The translations under genes and the position numbers were made by a program. The notes under the pieces were generated by a model. That model had not been told where the DNA came from. It ran no database searches and worked only from the letters and a program-made list of their open reading frames with translations. Shown one piece after another: positions 38,984 through 49,541 of a stretch of 64,000 bases of DNA; the stretch's first letter is position 1, and every line of letters starts with the position of its first letter. This DNA comes from Cupriavidus taiwanensis (lineage in GTDB: Bacteria > Pseudomonadota > Gammaproteobacteria > Burkholderiales > Burkholderiaceae): the NCBI RefSeq assembly GCF_900250115.1, contig NZ_LT984803.1, positions 124,001-188,000 on the forward strand. The letters run 5' to 3'.

Positions 38984-39970
38984 ATGAAACGAGTGGCAAA
39001 GACGATCGCGGCCGCGCTGGCAATCAGCGCGATGGGCCTGGCGGCAGGCGCGTATGCGCAGGAATTCCCGGGCGGCAAGCCCATTTCGGCCGTGGTGCCG
39101 TTCTCGGCCGGCGGCCCGACCGACAAGGTTTCGCGCGAGTTGACCGCAATCATGTCCAAGCACCTCGGCGCAACCATCGTGATCGAAAACCTGGGCGGCG
39201 CCGGTGGCACCATCGGTGCCAAAAAGGTGGCGCAGGCCAAGAACGACGGCCATACCGTGCTGATCCACCATATCGGCATGGCCACGGCGCCGGCGCTGTA
39301 CCGCAATCTGGGCTTCGATCCGCTGAAGGACTTCGAGATGGTCGGTGAAATCGCCGACGTGCCGATGATCCTGGTCGGCAACAAGCAGCTGCCGCCGAAC
39401 AGCTTCAAGGAGCTGCTGCCGTACATCAAGGCCAACGCCGCCAAGCTGTCGCTGGCCAATGCCGGCATCGGCTCGGCCTCGCACCTGTGCGGCCTGCTGT
39501 TCCAGAGCGCGCTCCAGACCGAGCTGACCACCGTGCCATACAAGGGCGCGGCGCCGGCGCTGACGGATATCCTGGGCGGCCAGGTCAACCTGCTGTGCGA
39601 CCAGACCACCAACCTGGCGGGACACCTGAAGGCCCACTCGGTCAAGCCGTACGCCGCCATGCAGGCGAAACGCGTGGAAGCGTTCAAGGACGTCCCGACC
39701 GCGGCCGAGCAAGGCATGCCGAATGTGGAAGTAAAGGTCTGGCACGCCATGTACGCGCCGAAGGGCACGCCCAAGCCGGTGATCGACAAGCTGTCGGCGG
39801 CGCTGCAGAAGGCCGTGGCCGACCCGGCGTTCCGCGCCAAGATGGCCGAGCTGGGCGCCGAGGCCGTGCCGGCGCAGCGCGCCACGCCGGATTCGCTGCG
39901 CACCTTCCTGGGCGCCGAAATCAACAAGTGGACCCCGGTGATCAAGAAGGCCGGCGTGTACGCGGACTGA
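38984..39970 (+). CDS. Bug/TctC-family periplasmic substrate-binding protein
   Basis: A 328-residue extracytoplasmic binding receptor. Signal peptide MKRVAKTIAAALAISAMGLAAGAYA (cleavage about residue 25), then the Bug hallmark PISAVVPFSAGGPTDKVSRELT and VPYKGAAPALTDILGGQV. Such proteins bind carboxylates or aromatic compounds. No TctAB membrane genes are adjacent, the usual situation for the very many orphan Bug proteins of this group. AGGAGA precedes ATG 38984. Confidence 0.9.
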   Translation: MKRVAKTIAAALAISAMGLAAGAYAQEFPGGKPISAVVPFSAGGPTDKVSRELTAIMSKHLGATIVIENLGGAGGTIGAKKVAQAKNDGHTVLIHHIGMATAPALYRNLGFDPLKDFEMVGEIADVPMILVGNKQLPPNSFKELLPYIKANAAKLSLANAGIGSASHLCGLLFQSALQTELTTVPYKGAAPALTDILGGQVNLLCDQTTNLAGHLKAHSVKPYAAMQAKRVEAFKDVPTAAEQGMPNVEVKVWHAMYAPKGTPKPVIDKLSAALQKAVADPAFRAKMAELGAEAVPAQRATPDSLRTFLGAEINKWTPVIKKAGVYAD

Positions 39971-40038
39971 GCGGCCGGACTGATGCGGTGGAGTGATTGA
40001 TGCGGCGCGCCGGCCTGCTGGCCGGTGCGTCCCGCCCG

Positions 40039-40067
40039 AGGGCCATGCGTTGCGCATGGCCCTTTTT
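40039..40067 (+). terminator. Intrinsic terminator after the Bug gene
   Basis: AGGGCCATGCG and CGCATGGCCCT pair as an 11-bp stem with loop TTG, running into TTTTT. Located 68 bases after the stop codon and ahead of the hslVU promoter region. Confidence 0.85.
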
Positions 40068-40147
40068 GTTTCCGGACCGCCGCGACCAGCGAGGGCGGGC
40101 ATCCTATATTGGTCAGACTGCCGCCGCCGGCGAGGTGCGCGACAGGC

Positions 40148-40177
40148 CTTGAAACCGTGCGGGGGCGTCGCCAACTA
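40148..40177 (+). promoter_or_regulatory. Candidate sigma-32 (heat-shock) promoter for hslVU
   Basis: CTTGAAA at 40148-40154 is an exact heat-shock -35 element; a weak -10 match (GCCAACTA, 40170-40177) follows after 15 bases. It is 28 bases before the hslV start. hslVU is a heat-shock operon in other proteobacteria. Confidence 0.45.
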
Positions 40178-40205
40178 CGGTCCTGACATATTCACGGAAG
40201 CCACC

Positions 40206-40742
40206 ATGGAACAGTATCACGGCACTACCATCGTCAGCGTCCGCCGCGGCAATCAGGTCGCGCTGGGCGGTGATGGTCAGGTCACGCTCGGCAATATCGT
40301 GATGAAGGGCACCGCGCGCAAGGTGCGCCGCATCTACAACGGCAAGGTGCTGGTCGGCTTTGCCGGCAGCACCGCCGACGCCTTCTCGCTGCTGGACCGC
40401 TTCGAGGCCAAGCTGGAGAAATACCAGGGCAACCTGACCCGCGCCGCGGTCGACCTCGCCAAGGACTGGCGCTCGGACCGCGCGCTGCGCCGGCTGGAGG
40501 CCATGCTGATCACCGCCGACCGCGATACCACGCTGGTCATCACCGGCAACGGCGACGTGCTGGACCCCGAGGGCGGCATCGCCGCGATCGGCTCGGGCGG
40601 CGCGTATGCGCAGTCGGCGGCCAAGGCGCTGATGGAGAACACCGAGATGGCGCCGAAGGATGTGGTCGAGAAGGCGCTGACCATCGCCGGCGAGCTCTGC
40701 ATCTACACCAACACCAACTTCGTCATCGAGACGCTGGAATAA
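40206..40742 (+). CDS. hslV: HslV peptidase subunit of the HslVU protease
   Basis: A 178-residue proteasome-like threonine peptidase. The short propeptide MEQYHG is removed to expose the catalytic T7 (TTIVSVRR). [20 protein letters not shown] and [16 protein letters not shown] are conserved. It forms a double hexamer capped by HslU. hslU starts 72 bases downstream. Confidence 0.96.
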   Translation: MEQYHGTTIVSVRRGNQVALGGDGQVTLGNIVMKGTARKVRRIYNGKVLVGFAGSTADAFSLLDRFEAKLEKYQGNLTRAAVDLAKDWRSDRALRRLEAMLITADRDTTLVITGNGDVLDPEGGIAAIGSGGAYAQSAAKALMENTEMAPKDVVEKALTIAGELCIYTNTNFVIETLE

Positions 40743-40814
40743 GCCGCTGGCACCAGCGGGGGCCGGCGTACGCCCCTGCCCCCACGCGCCCCGCGCCCCA
40801 ACTGAACGGATACC

Positions 40815-42146
40815 ATGTCGCACACCATGACCCCGTCGGAAATCGTTTCCGAACTCGACAAGCACATCATCGGCCAGAACAAGGCCAAGAAGGCCGTGGC
40901 GGTGGCGCTGCGCAACCGCTGGCGCCGCCAGCAGGTGGCCGAGCCGCTGCGCCAGGAAATCACCCCCAAGAACATCCTGATGATCGGGCCGACCGGCGTC
41001 GGCAAGACCGAGATCGCGCGGCGCCTGGCCAAGCTGGCCGATGCGCCCTTCATCAAGATCGAGGCGACCAAGTTTACCGAGGTGGGCTATGTCGGCCGCG
41101 ATGTCGACACCATCGTGCGCGACCTCGCCGAGATGGCAATCAAGCAGACGCGCGAATCCGAGATGAAGAAGGTGCGCACCAAGGCCGAGGACGCCGCCGA
41201 AGACCGCCTGCTCGACGTGCTGCTGCCGCCGCCGCGCGACATCGGCTTCTCGCAGCCGGAAGAGAAGGATTCCAACACGCGCCAGGTGTTCCGCAAGAAG
41301 CTGCGTGAAGGCCAGCTCGACGACAAGGACATCGAGCTCGAGGTCTCCGCCGGCATGCCGAGCATGGACATCATGGGCCCGCCGGGCATGGAAGACATGA
41401 CCGAGCAGATCCGCTCGATGTTCGCCGGCCTGGGCCAGGGCAAGAAGGCGCGCCGCAAGATGAAGGTCAAGGAAGCCTTCAAGCTGCTGATCGACGAAGA
41501 GGCCGCCAAGCTGGTCAACGACGAGGAGCTCAAGCACAAGGCCATCGCCAACGTCGAGCAGAACGGCATCGTGTTCCTGGACGAGATCGACAAGATCGCC
41601 AGCCGCAGCGATATCGGTGGCGGCGAGGTCTCGCGCCAGGGCGTGCAGCGCGACCTGCTGCCGCTGGTCGAAGGCACCACGGTGAACACCAAGTACGGCA
41701 TGATCAAGACCGACCATATCCTGTTCATCGCCTCGGGCGCGTTCCACCTGTCCAAGCCGAGCGACCTGATCCCCGAACTGCAGGGCCGCTTCCCGATCCG
41801 CGTGGAACTGGAGTCGCTGTCGGTGCAGGACTTCGAGGCCATCCTGACGCAGACCGACGCCAGCCTGACCAAGCAGTACCAGGCGCTGCTCAGCACCGAA
41901 GAGGTCAACCTGGTGTTCGCGCCGGACGGCATCCGCAGGCTTGCCGAGATCGCGTTCTCGGTCAACGAGAAGGTCGAGAACATCGGCGCGCGCCGGCTCT
42001 ACACGGTGATGGAGCGGCTGCTGGAGGACCTGTCGTTCCACGCCAGCAAGTCGTCCGGCGAGACCGTGACCATCGATGCGGCGTACGTGGACCAAAGGCT
42101 GGGCGACCTGGCCGGCAACGAGGATCTGTCGCGCTACGTGCTGTAA
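40815..42146 (+). CDS. hslU: HslU ATPase/unfoldase subunit
   Basis: A 443-residue AAA+ unfoldase for HslV. Walker [10 protein letters not shown], the pore loop GYVGRD, Walker [12 protein letters not shown] and sensor/arginine elements are intact, with the I domain in between (about 110-240). The C-terminal tail ends DLSRYVL, the segment that inserts into HslV. Same operon as hslV. Confidence 0.97.
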   Translation: MSHTMTPSEIVSELDKHIIGQNKAKKAVAVALRNRWRRQQVAEPLRQEITPKNILMIGPTGVGKTEIARRLAKLADAPFIKIEATKFTEVGYVGRDVDTIVRDLAEMAIKQTRESEMKKVRTKAEDAAEDRLLDVLLPPPRDIGFSQPEEKDSNTRQVFRKKLREGQLDDKDIELEVSAGMPSMDIMGPPGMEDMTEQIRSMFAGLGQGKKARRKMKVKEAFKLLIDEEAAKLVNDEELKHKAIANVEQNGIVFLDEIDKIASRSDIGGGEVSRQGVQRDLLPLVEGTTVNTKYGMIKTDHILFIASGAFHLSKPSDLIPELQGRFPIRVELESLSVQDFEAILTQTDASLTKQYQALLSTEEVNLVFAPDGIRRLAEIAFSVNEKVENIGARRLYTVMERLLEDLSFHASKSSGETVTIDAAYVDQRLGDLAGNEDLSRYVL

Positions 42147-42166
42147 AGCCCGCAGCAAGGCAAGCG

Positions 42167-42193
42167 AAAGGCGCACGACGGTGCGCCTTTTTT
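42167..42193 (+). terminator. Intrinsic terminator after hslU
   Basis: AAAGGCGCAC and GTGCGCCTTT form a 10-bp stem with a 4-base loop, extended by TTT. Located 20 bases beyond the hslU stop. Confidence 0.88.
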
Positions 42194-42356
42194 CATGTCC
42201 GTGCGTTTCCACCTGCCACATCCCGGTAAGGCTCGTAAGCATTGGTAAGCCCGCTGGCCGGCGTTGCCGTGCGATGCGACCCTTGCGCACCTTGACGGTC
42301 GATTGACCGGTGCGGGAGCCACCGCATCCCCTCAACTCACTGGCAGGAGAAATCAC

Positions 42357-42650
42357 ATGGTTTATTACAAGACCCGCCGGGTCGTGCTCGCCACGGGCGG
42401 CCTGCTGGCCGCGCTGGCCGCTGCCACGGCCTTCCTTTGCATCCGTCCGGCCATGCCCGCGGCCGAAGCCGCGCAAGCGGGCACCCTCGGCGCGGCCGCC
42501 GCCGCGGCGGCGACGCTGGCACTGGATTCGGGCGCGCTGTTCACGCTGGCGGACCGCCATGCCGGCGACGCCATGCGCATTGCCGACAGCGCCGCGCCAC
42601 CCGATGGCGCCGACGGCCTGGACTGGGACTACGTCCAGCTGCGCCTGTAA
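42357..42650 (+). CDS. Small hypothetical exported or membrane-anchored protein
   Basis: A 97-residue protein of unknown family. Residues 1-8 are basic (MVYYKTRR), followed by a hydrophobic stretch (VVLATGGLLAALAAATAFLC) and a long alanine-rich region, then an acidic tail (DGLDWDYVQLRL). AGGAGA stands seven bases before the ATG, and terminators lie on both sides, so it looks like a real single-gene unit. A signal peptide or anchor is likely; function cannot be assigned. Confidence 0.6.
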   Translation: MVYYKTRRVVLATGGLLAALAAATAFLCIRPAMPAAEAAQAGTLGAAAAAAATLALDSGALFTLADRHAGDAMRIADSAAPPDGADGLDWDYVQLRL

Positions 42651-42684
42651 GCGGCGCCATGCCATGCCACGCAGAGCCACGTAG

Positions 42685-42710
42685 AAAGGCCGCGCACTGC
42701 GCGGCCTTTT
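42685..42710. terminator. Bidirectional terminator
   Basis: AAAGGCCGCGCA and TGCGCGGCCTTT form a 12-bp perfect stem, with T-rich tails on both strands. It sits between the convergent small exported gene and the response regulator gene and can serve both. Confidence 0.85.
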
Positions 42711-42731
42711 GCGTGATGGGGGACAGCGCCG

Positions 42732-43343
42732 TCAGCGTGATACCGGCCGCTTGCCCAGCTTGCGCTGCAGGGTGCGCCGGTGCATGTTCAGCGCCCGCGC
42801 GGTGGCGGAGATATTGCCGCCATGCTCGGCCAGCACGCGCTGGATATGCTCCCACTCCAGCCGCGCCACCGACAGCGGCACCGGCTCTTCCAGCGCGGCC
42901 TGCGCCGCGTCCTCGGACACGCCCGCCATCAGCGCGGTCAGGATCGAATCGACATTGGCCGGCTTGGCCAGGTATTCGTCGGCACCCTGCTTGACCGCCG
43001 CCACCGCGGTGGCGATGCTGGCGTAGCCGGTCAGGATCAGGATGCGCGCGTCGGGCAACGCCTGGCGCAGCGGCGCCACCAGTTGCAGCCCGGACTCGGC
43101 GGGCGCGGTGCTGCCGGCTGCGGGCGGCGGCTCCAGGTGCAGGTCCAGCGTGACATAGGCAAAGTCGGTGCGCGCCGCCAGCGCCAGCGCGGTGCGGCCG
43201 TCGTGCGCCACCGCCACGGCATAGCCACGGCGCGTCAGCGCGCGCGCCAGCGTGCCGGCAAAGACTTCGTCGTCGTCGATCACCAGGAAGGGCGTGCCGG
43301 CCGGTGCGGTGGCTTCGGGTACCGGGGTGAAGGCTTCGTTCAT
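42732..43343 (-). CDS. regA: RegA/PrrA-type response regulator
   Basis: A 203-residue two-domain regulator. The receiver has acidic D23-D24-D25, phosphoacceptor D67 (VTLDLHL) and the YLAKP lysine. The C-terminal Fis-type helix-turn-helix ends GNISATARALNMHRRTLQRKLGKRP, the highly conserved RegA/PrrA/ActR DNA-binding segment. A Pro/Ala-rich insertion (about 71-84) after the phosphorylation site is not usual. It overlaps the sensor kinase gene by ATGA. Likely controls redox- or respiration-linked genes. Confidence 0.88.
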   Translation of the reverse strand: MNEAFTPVPEATAPAGTPFLVIDDDEVFAGTLARALTRRGYAVAVAHDGRTALALAARTDFAYVTLDLHLEPPPAAGSTAPAESGLQLVAPLRQALPDARILILTGYASIATAVAAVKQGADEYLAKPANVDSILTALMAGVSEDAAQAALEEPVPLSVARLEWEHIQRVLAEHGGNISATARALNMHRRTLQRKLGKRPVSR

Positions 43344-44734
43344 AAGGCAGAGGGCACGGTCGCGGCCGGGGCCGCCGATGCGGAAAGCGTGGAAAGGGCA
43401 GGCAGGCGCAGTTCGGCAACGGTGCCGCCGCCGGGGCGGTCATGCCAGGCGAGTTCGCCGCCCATCTGCCGGGCGGCGCTTTGCGCCAGGTACAGGCCGA
43501 TGCCCTGGCCGCCGTGCTGGCTGGCCACCGGGGTTTCGCCGAGCTGGCCGCGCAGCGCTTCGGGGATGCCGTCGCCGTGGTCGGCGACGCGGAACGACAG
43601 CCACGGCGCGGTGTTGCCCGGGGCCATGGCGATCTGCAGCTGCAGCGGCTGCGCGGCGCGTCCCGCGGCCTGCTGGCTGCGTGCGGCGTTGTCCAGCAGG
43701 ATGGTCAGGATCTGGCCCACGCGCGCGGTTTCCACCGACTGGGCGCCGGCGCCCGGCGTGGCCGCGGCCTGCAGGCTGGCATTGGGGTGGCGCAGCTGCC
43801 AGCGTTCTGCAAACGCCGGCAGCCAGCCATCGATGCGCTGCGGCGCCAGCGTGGCCGGGTCTTCCCGCAGCCGCGCCAGCGTCGAGCGGCACAGCGCCAG
43901 TTGCTGCTCCATGGTCTGCAGATCGGGCAGATAACCGCTGATGGCGGCGGCGCCGCGGCCGGGGTCGGAGGCATCGGCGCGCAGCTCGCCGGCAATCACC
44001 GCCAGCGTTGCCAGCGGCGTGCCGATTTCATGCGCGACCGCGGCGGCCTGGCCGTTCAGGTCTTCGACGCGCGCTTCGCGCAGCAGCTGCTCGCGCGCCA
44101 GGTTCAGCTGCGCTTCGCGCTGGCGCAGCACGCCCGACAGTCGCGCCACGAACAGCGCGATCATCACCGCGCTCGCGACAAAATTCAGCCACATGCCGGC
44201 GAGGTGGTAGGTCACCGCGTTGTCCGGGTTGTGCAGGTCCAGCGGCACGTATTCGATCAGCAGCACCGTGTAGCAGGCCAGCGCGTACAGCGCCAGCGCG
44301 ATCACCTGGCGCCACGGCAGGATGGCCGCGGCGATGGCCAGCCCCGGCAGGTAGAACGAGACGAACGGGTTGGTGGCACCGCCGGTATAGAACAGGATCG
44401 CCGACAGTGCGGTCAGGTCCACCAGCAGCTGGCCCATCAGCTCGGCCTCGCCGGGGGCGCTGTTGCGCCGCGTGTGCTGGCGCAGCCGCAGGCCGGTGAG
44501 CAGGTTGAACAGCGCCTGCAGGCCCAGCACCACCAGCAGCGGCGTGTAAGGCAGGCGGATGCCGGCAATCGGCTCGCACACCAGCACGGTCAGCGCCTGC
44601 CCGCCCAGCAGCGCCCAGCGCAGCCAGAACAGCCGGCGCAGCGTGACCTGGCCATGGCGCGCCGACCTGCCGGCCGGCAGGGGCGACAGGAAGGGGAAGT
44701 CGGGCAGGCGGGTCATGGCTGGGGCGGGGCGCAT
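43340..44734 (-). CDS. regB: RegB/PrrB-type redox sensor histidine kinase
   Basis: A 464-residue membrane kinase with about six transmembrane helices in residues 35-200. It carries the RegB quinone-site heptapeptide G118-GATNPF124, the H-box A-H235-EIGTPLATLAV, and a cysteine (C282 in LALCRSTLARL) at the position of the redox-active RegB cysteine. The ATPase domain has LLDNAARS and GGQGIGLYLAQS. A second start at 44716 is possible. Partner of the overlapping RegA gene. Confidence 0.88.
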   Translation of the reverse strand: MRPAPAMTRLPDFPFLSPLPAGRSARHGQVTLRRLFWLRWALLGGQALTVLVCEPIAGIRLPYTPLLVVLGLQALFNLLTGLRLRQHTRRNSAPGEAELMGQLLVDLTALSAILFYTGGATNPFVSFYLPGLAIAAAILPWRQVIALALYALACYTVLLIEYVPLDLHNPDNAVTYHLAGMWLNFVASAVMIALFVARLSGVLRQREAQLNLAREQLLREARVEDLNGQAAAVAHEIGTPLATLAVIAGELRADASDPGRGAAAISGYLPDLQTMEQQLALCRSTLARLREDPATLAPQRIDGWLPAFAERWQLRHPNASLQAAATPGAGAQSVETARVGQILTILLDNAARSQQAAGRAAQPLQLQIAMAPGNTAPWLSFRVADHGDGIPEALRGQLGETPVASQHGGQGIGLYLAQSAARQMGGELAWHDRPGGGTVAELRLPALSTLSASAAPAATVPSAL

Positions 44735-44920
44735 GGCGCGAGTGTATCAATGCCGCCGCGCGGCGCCGGCGCGTGCGACACCTTGCCGCATTGGCGCGTC
44801 GCCGCGCCGGCTGCCAGACTGGCTGGTTGCGTTGTCGATCGCGCGTGCCGGGCGGCCACGGCGGGCTCAGGCATGGGCGGTCCCCGCATGGTCTAATGTC
44901 TGCTTTCAGGAGAGCCTTTG

Positions 44921-45412
44921 ATGCAAGCCAAGTTCCGTCCGGCCACGCTGGCCGCTTCCTTCGCCCTGGCCGCCACGCTGGCCTCGGGTGCCGCGCTGGC
45001 CCAGGTCGATGTCAGCAACGCCTGGGTGCGCGGCACGGTGCCGACCCAGACCGCTTCCGGCGCTTTCATGGTGCTGCACGCGCACCAGGACGCGAAGCTG
45101 GTCGGCGTGTCGTCGCCGGTGGCGTCTGCCGAGCTGCACGAGATGAAGATGGAAGGCAACGTGATGCGCATGCGCCCGCTCAAGTCGCTGGACCTGCCCA
45201 AGATGCAGAACGTCGAACTGAAGCCGGGCGGCTACCACGTGATGCTGATGGACCTGAAGGGCCAGCTCAAGCCCGGCGATACCGTGCCCATCACGCTGAA
45301 GATCGAGCAGGGCGGCAAGGTGGTCGAGCAGAAGGTCACGGCCGAAGTGCGCAGCATGGTGCCGGCTGCCGCCAGCGGCGGCCACGCCGGCCACGGCGAC
45401 CACAAGCACTGA
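44921..45412 (+). CDS. Periplasmic copper chaperone PCu(A)C
   Basis: A 163-residue secreted cupredoxin-like protein (DUF461). Signal peptide of 28 residues ending ALAQ. The copper site H-x10-M-x21-H-x-M is exact: H73, M84, H106, M108. The tail GGHAGHGDHKH adds more copper ligands. It delivers Cu(I) to cytochrome oxidase CuA or CuB centres, which fits its position beside the RegBA redox system. Confidence 0.92.
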   Translation: MQAKFRPATLAASFALAATLASGAALAQVDVSNAWVRGTVPTQTASGAFMVLHAHQDAKLVGVSSPVASAELHEMKMEGNVMRMRPLKSLDLPKMQNVELKPGGYHVMLMDLKGQLKPGDTVPITLKIEQGGKVVEQKVTAEVRSMVPAAASGGHAGHGDHKH

Positions 45413-45432
45413 CGATCGCCGGCGCCGCGGCG

Positions 45433-46368
45433 TCAGCCGCGCAGGCTGATAGGCTCGTCCGCTGCGGGGCTCGACGCCGCCGCCAGCACCCGCTCGCGCA
45501 ACCAGGCGTGGGCGGGATCGGCCTCGGTGCGCTGGTGCCAGATCATGCTGAAGGTAAAGTCGTCCAGCGCGAACGGCGGCGCGAACACGGCGTAGCGCGG
45601 GTCGTCCTCGAGCGCGGCCAGGCTGCGCCGCGCCGTGGTCAGCACCAGGTTGGTCCCGGCGATCAGCGCCGGCGCCACGCTCCAGTGCGGCACCACGCAG
45701 GCGATCTTGCGCCGTCCCCCCAGCTTTGCCACGGCGGTGTCGATGGCATCCATGCGTTCGCTGTGGGTGGCCACCAGCACGTGCGAGCGCGCCAGGTAGG
45801 CCACCTGGTCGAGCCGGCCGGTATCGCGCACGGTGGCGGCATCGACCGCGCAGGCATAGCTTTCGCGGAACAGCTCGGCGGATTGCACGCCTTCGGGCTG
45901 GTGGCTGAACACCCCCAGCGCCATGTCGATCTCGCCGTCGGCCACTTGCGCGGTCATGCCTTCGCGGCTGGCCTGCGACACCACCAGGTCGATATTGGGC
46001 GCGGCCTTGCGCACCGCGCGCAGCAGCCGCGGCAGCACTACCAGCGCGCCGTAGTCGGACATCGCCAGCCGGAAGCTGCGCCGCGCGGTGACCGGCTGGA
46101 AGCCGCTCGGCCCCAGCAGGATACGCACCTGCGCCAGCGCCTCGGCGAGCGGGCCCGACAGCTCGTGCGCGCGCGCGCTCAGCACCAGCCCGCCCTTGCC
46201 GCGCACCAGGATCGGGTCGTCCAGCAGCTGCCGCAGCCGCCCGAGCGCATGGCTGACCGCCGGCTGGCTCAGGTGCAGCCGCAGTGCGGCGCGGGAGATG
46301 TGGCGCTCCGCCAGCAGCGCTTCCAGCACCACCAGCAGGTTGAGGTCGATTCCGCGTAGGCTATTCAT
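45433..46368 (-). CDS. LysR-family transcriptional regulator
   Basis: A 311-residue LysR regulator: winged helix in residues 5-64 (LNLLVVLEALLAERHISRAALRLHLSQPAVSHALGRLR) and a periplasmic-binding-like effector domain. MNSLRGIDLN is used as start; upstream residues are not family-like. It is divergent from a small transporter gene, its likely target. Effector unknown. Confidence 0.88.
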   Translation of the reverse strand: MNSLRGIDLNLLVVLEALLAERHISRAALRLHLSQPAVSHALGRLRQLLDDPILVRGKGGLVLSARAHELSGPLAEALAQVRILLGPSGFQPVTARRSFRLAMSDYGALVVLPRLLRAVRKAAPNIDLVVSQASREGMTAQVADGEIDMALGVFSHQPEGVQSAELFRESYACAVDAATVRDTGRLDQVAYLARSHVLVATHSERMDAIDTAVAKLGGRRKIACVVPHWSVAPALIAGTNLVLTTARRSLAALEDDPRYAVFAPPFALDDFTFSMIWHQRTEADPAHAWLRERVLAAASSPAADEPISLRG

Positions 46369-46461
46369 TCGGCGAATATTAAACGTACGAAAGCAGAATT
46401 GGAAATTCGCAAAGCGATATTTCAAACTGCTGGCATCGCATCTTGCCCGATGGAGCGCCCC

Positions 46462-47016
46462 ATGTCAGGCATCCAGCAGTCTTTTTCGATCCCGGCCTCG
46501 CTGTGGCTGCCGCTTGGCACCGCCGTGCTGGCCGGTGCCGCGATCCCGTTCCAGGCCGGGGCCAACGCCACGCTCGGGCGCATGCTCGGCCACCCGCTCT
46601 CGGCCACGCTGGTGTCGCTGCTGGTCAGCCTGGTGGCGCTGCTGCCGGTGCTGTGGCTGATGCGGGTGCCGCTGCCGTCGCCGGCGGCGCTGGCGCAGGC
46701 GCCGGCCTGGCTCTGGAGTGGCGGGGTGCTGGGGGTGTTCTATATCTCGGCCGCGCTGATCATGGCGCCCCGGCTGGGCGCCGCCGGCTTTATTGCCGCG
46801 GTGGTCGCCGGCCAGGTGCTGGCGGCACTGCTGGTGGACCAGTTCGGCCTGGCCGGGTTTGCGGTGCGCGCGCTGACGCCGGCGCGGCTGGCCGGCGCCG
46901 CGCTGATCGTCGCCGGCATGCTGGCGCTGCAATGGGACCGCGGTGCGGCGACCGCTCCGGCGCGTCAGCCGGCCGCCGGATCGGGTACGGAACCGGGGGT
47001 GGCGTCCGGCGCCTGA
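46462..47016 (+). CDS. DMT-superfamily (YdcZ/DUF606-like) membrane transporter
   Basis: A 184-residue integral membrane protein with about five transmembrane helices. The GAAIPFQAGANATLGRMLGHPLSATLVSLLV segment is characteristic of the YdcZ/DUF606 half-size transporters. Substrate unknown. ATG 46462 is chosen for its GGAG spacing; ATG 46450 is an alternative. Its 3' end overlaps the convergent CWC gene by 52 bases. Confidence 0.82.
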   Translation: MSGIQQSFSIPASLWLPLGTAVLAGAAIPFQAGANATLGRMLGHPLSATLVSLLVSLVALLPVLWLMRVPLPSPAALAQAPAWLWSGGVLGVFYISAALIMAPRLGAAGFIAAVVAGQVLAALLVDQFGLAGFAVRALTPARLAGAALIVAGMLALQWDRGAATAPARQPAAGSGTEPGVASGA

Positions 47017-47219
47017 TCGGCCTCGTGCCGGGCAGCCAGGCAGACCGGGCACAGGCAGCGCTGGCCCGGCACGATCTGCCGCGCCGGCAGCAGCGGCTGG
47101 CTGGCGCACCAGCACGCCGGCAGCCCGGCCACGTAGCCGCAGACAAAGCCGGCGCCGCAGCGGATGCAATGTTCGACCGGGCGCAACTGGCCGGTCAGCA
47201 CCGCGCTGGCATCGCTCAT
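46965..47219 (-). CDS. Cysteine-rich CWC-family protein
   Basis: An 84-residue protein with the CWC-family pattern: CIRCGAGFVCG, then the CWC triplet in GLPACWCASQ, and CLCPVCL. Seven or more cysteines suggest metal binding. Function unknown. The unusual overlap with the convergent transporter gene lies in its non-conserved C-terminus. Confidence 0.75.
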   Translation of the reverse strand: MSDASAVLTGQLRPVEHCIRCGAGFVCGYVAGLPACWCASQPLLPARQIVPGQRCLCPVCLAARHEADQAPDATPGSVPDPAAG

Positions 47220-48510
<1,291 letters not shown>

Positions 48511-48518
48511 GCGGAGCC

Positions 48519-48552
48519 CCGGAGCGGCGCCGGCCCCGGCCGGCCGCTCCGG
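48519..48552 (+). terminator. Hairpin after argB
   Basis: CCGGAGCGGC and GCCGCTCCGG form a 10-bp stem with further GC pairing inside, 9 bases after the argB stop. No T-run follows, so read-through into the next gene is likely. Confidence 0.4.
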
Positions 48553-48581
48553 CATATCCCACCACCTCCGAGCTGCCCGGC

Positions 48582-49541
48582 GTGCCTTCCAGTCTTCCCT
48601 CATCGCGCCGTGTCCGCGCTCGCCTCTGCCGCCGCCCCGCGGGCAACACCTCGGGCGGCACGGTCTGGCTGTTCGATCTCGACAACACGCTGCACGACGC
48701 CTCGCACGCAATCTTCCCGGCGATCAACCGGCTCATGACCGCCTACGTGGCGCGCGTGCTCGGCTGCGACGAGGCCACCGCCAGCCGCGTGCGCGTGGAC
48801 TACTGGCAGCGCTACGGCGCCACGCTGCTCGGCATGATCCGCCACCACGGCGTCGACCCGGCGGACTTCCTGCGCGCCGCGCATGAATTCCCGGCACTGG
48901 CCGAGATGGTGCGGGTGCGGCGCGGCCTGGCCGCGCACCTGCGGCGCCTGCCCGGGCGCAAGATCCTGGTCACCAATGCGCCGCAGGACTATGCGCGCGA
49001 GGTGCTGCGGATCGCGGGCATCCGCCATTGCTTCGAGCGCGTGGTGGCGATCGAGCAGATGTGGGTGCATGGCCATCTGCGGCCCAAGCCTGACCGCCGC
49101 ATGCTGCGCCGGCTGCTGGCGCAGGCGCGCATCGCGCCGCATCGCGCGGTGCTGGTCGAAGACACCGTGTCGCACTTGAAGCGCTACGCCGGCACCGGCA
49201 TCCGCACCGCGTGGGTGACGGGCTACCTGCGCACGGTCGCGCCGTCGCGCCCGCACGCGGTGCCCGCCGCGCCCGCCGCGCCCGCCGCCGCACACGACGA
49301 CGGCAGCCGGCGCGACGCCGCGGTGCGCTCGACGCTGCAGGCCGAGGACCGCCGCCACGCCGGCCACGCCGTGCAGGAGCGCTCGGTCACGCTGGTGGCC
49401 GCCGAGGCCCAGGCACCGCAGGCCCAGCCCGGCAACGTGCCGCGCGTGCGCGCCCGCGTGCCGAACCGGCCGGCCTATGTGGACATAAAAGTACAATCGA
49501 TGCATCAACTCCAACGACGAATGCGGAGAACCGGGTCATGA
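48582..49541 (+). CDS. HAD-family pyrimidine 5'-nucleotidase-like protein
   Basis: A 319-residue HAD hydrolase from a GTG start. Motif I is WLFDLDNTLHDAS, motif II KILVTNAP, motif III RPKPDRRML, motif IV VLVEDTVSHLKRY, the arrangement of SDT1-like nucleotidases. The catalytic part ends near residue 220; the remaining ~100 residues are low-complexity Ala/Arg/His and probably disordered. The stop overlaps slmA by ATGA, so the two are co-translated. Confidence 0.82.
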   Translation: MPSSLPSSRRVRARLCRRPAGNTSGGTVWLFDLDNTLHDASHAIFPAINRLMTAYVARVLGCDEATASRVRVDYWQRYGATLLGMIRHHGVDPADFLRAAHEFPALAEMVRVRRGLAAHLRRLPGRKILVTNAPQDYAREVLRIAGIRHCFERVVAIEQMWVHGHLRPKPDRRMLRRLLAQARIAPHRAVLVEDTVSHLKRYAGTGIRTAWVTGYLRTVAPSRPHAVPAAPAAPAAAHDDGSRRDAAVRSTLQAEDRRHAGHAVQERSVTLVAAEAQAPQAQPGNVPRVRARVPNRPAYVDIKVQSMHQLQRRMRRTGS

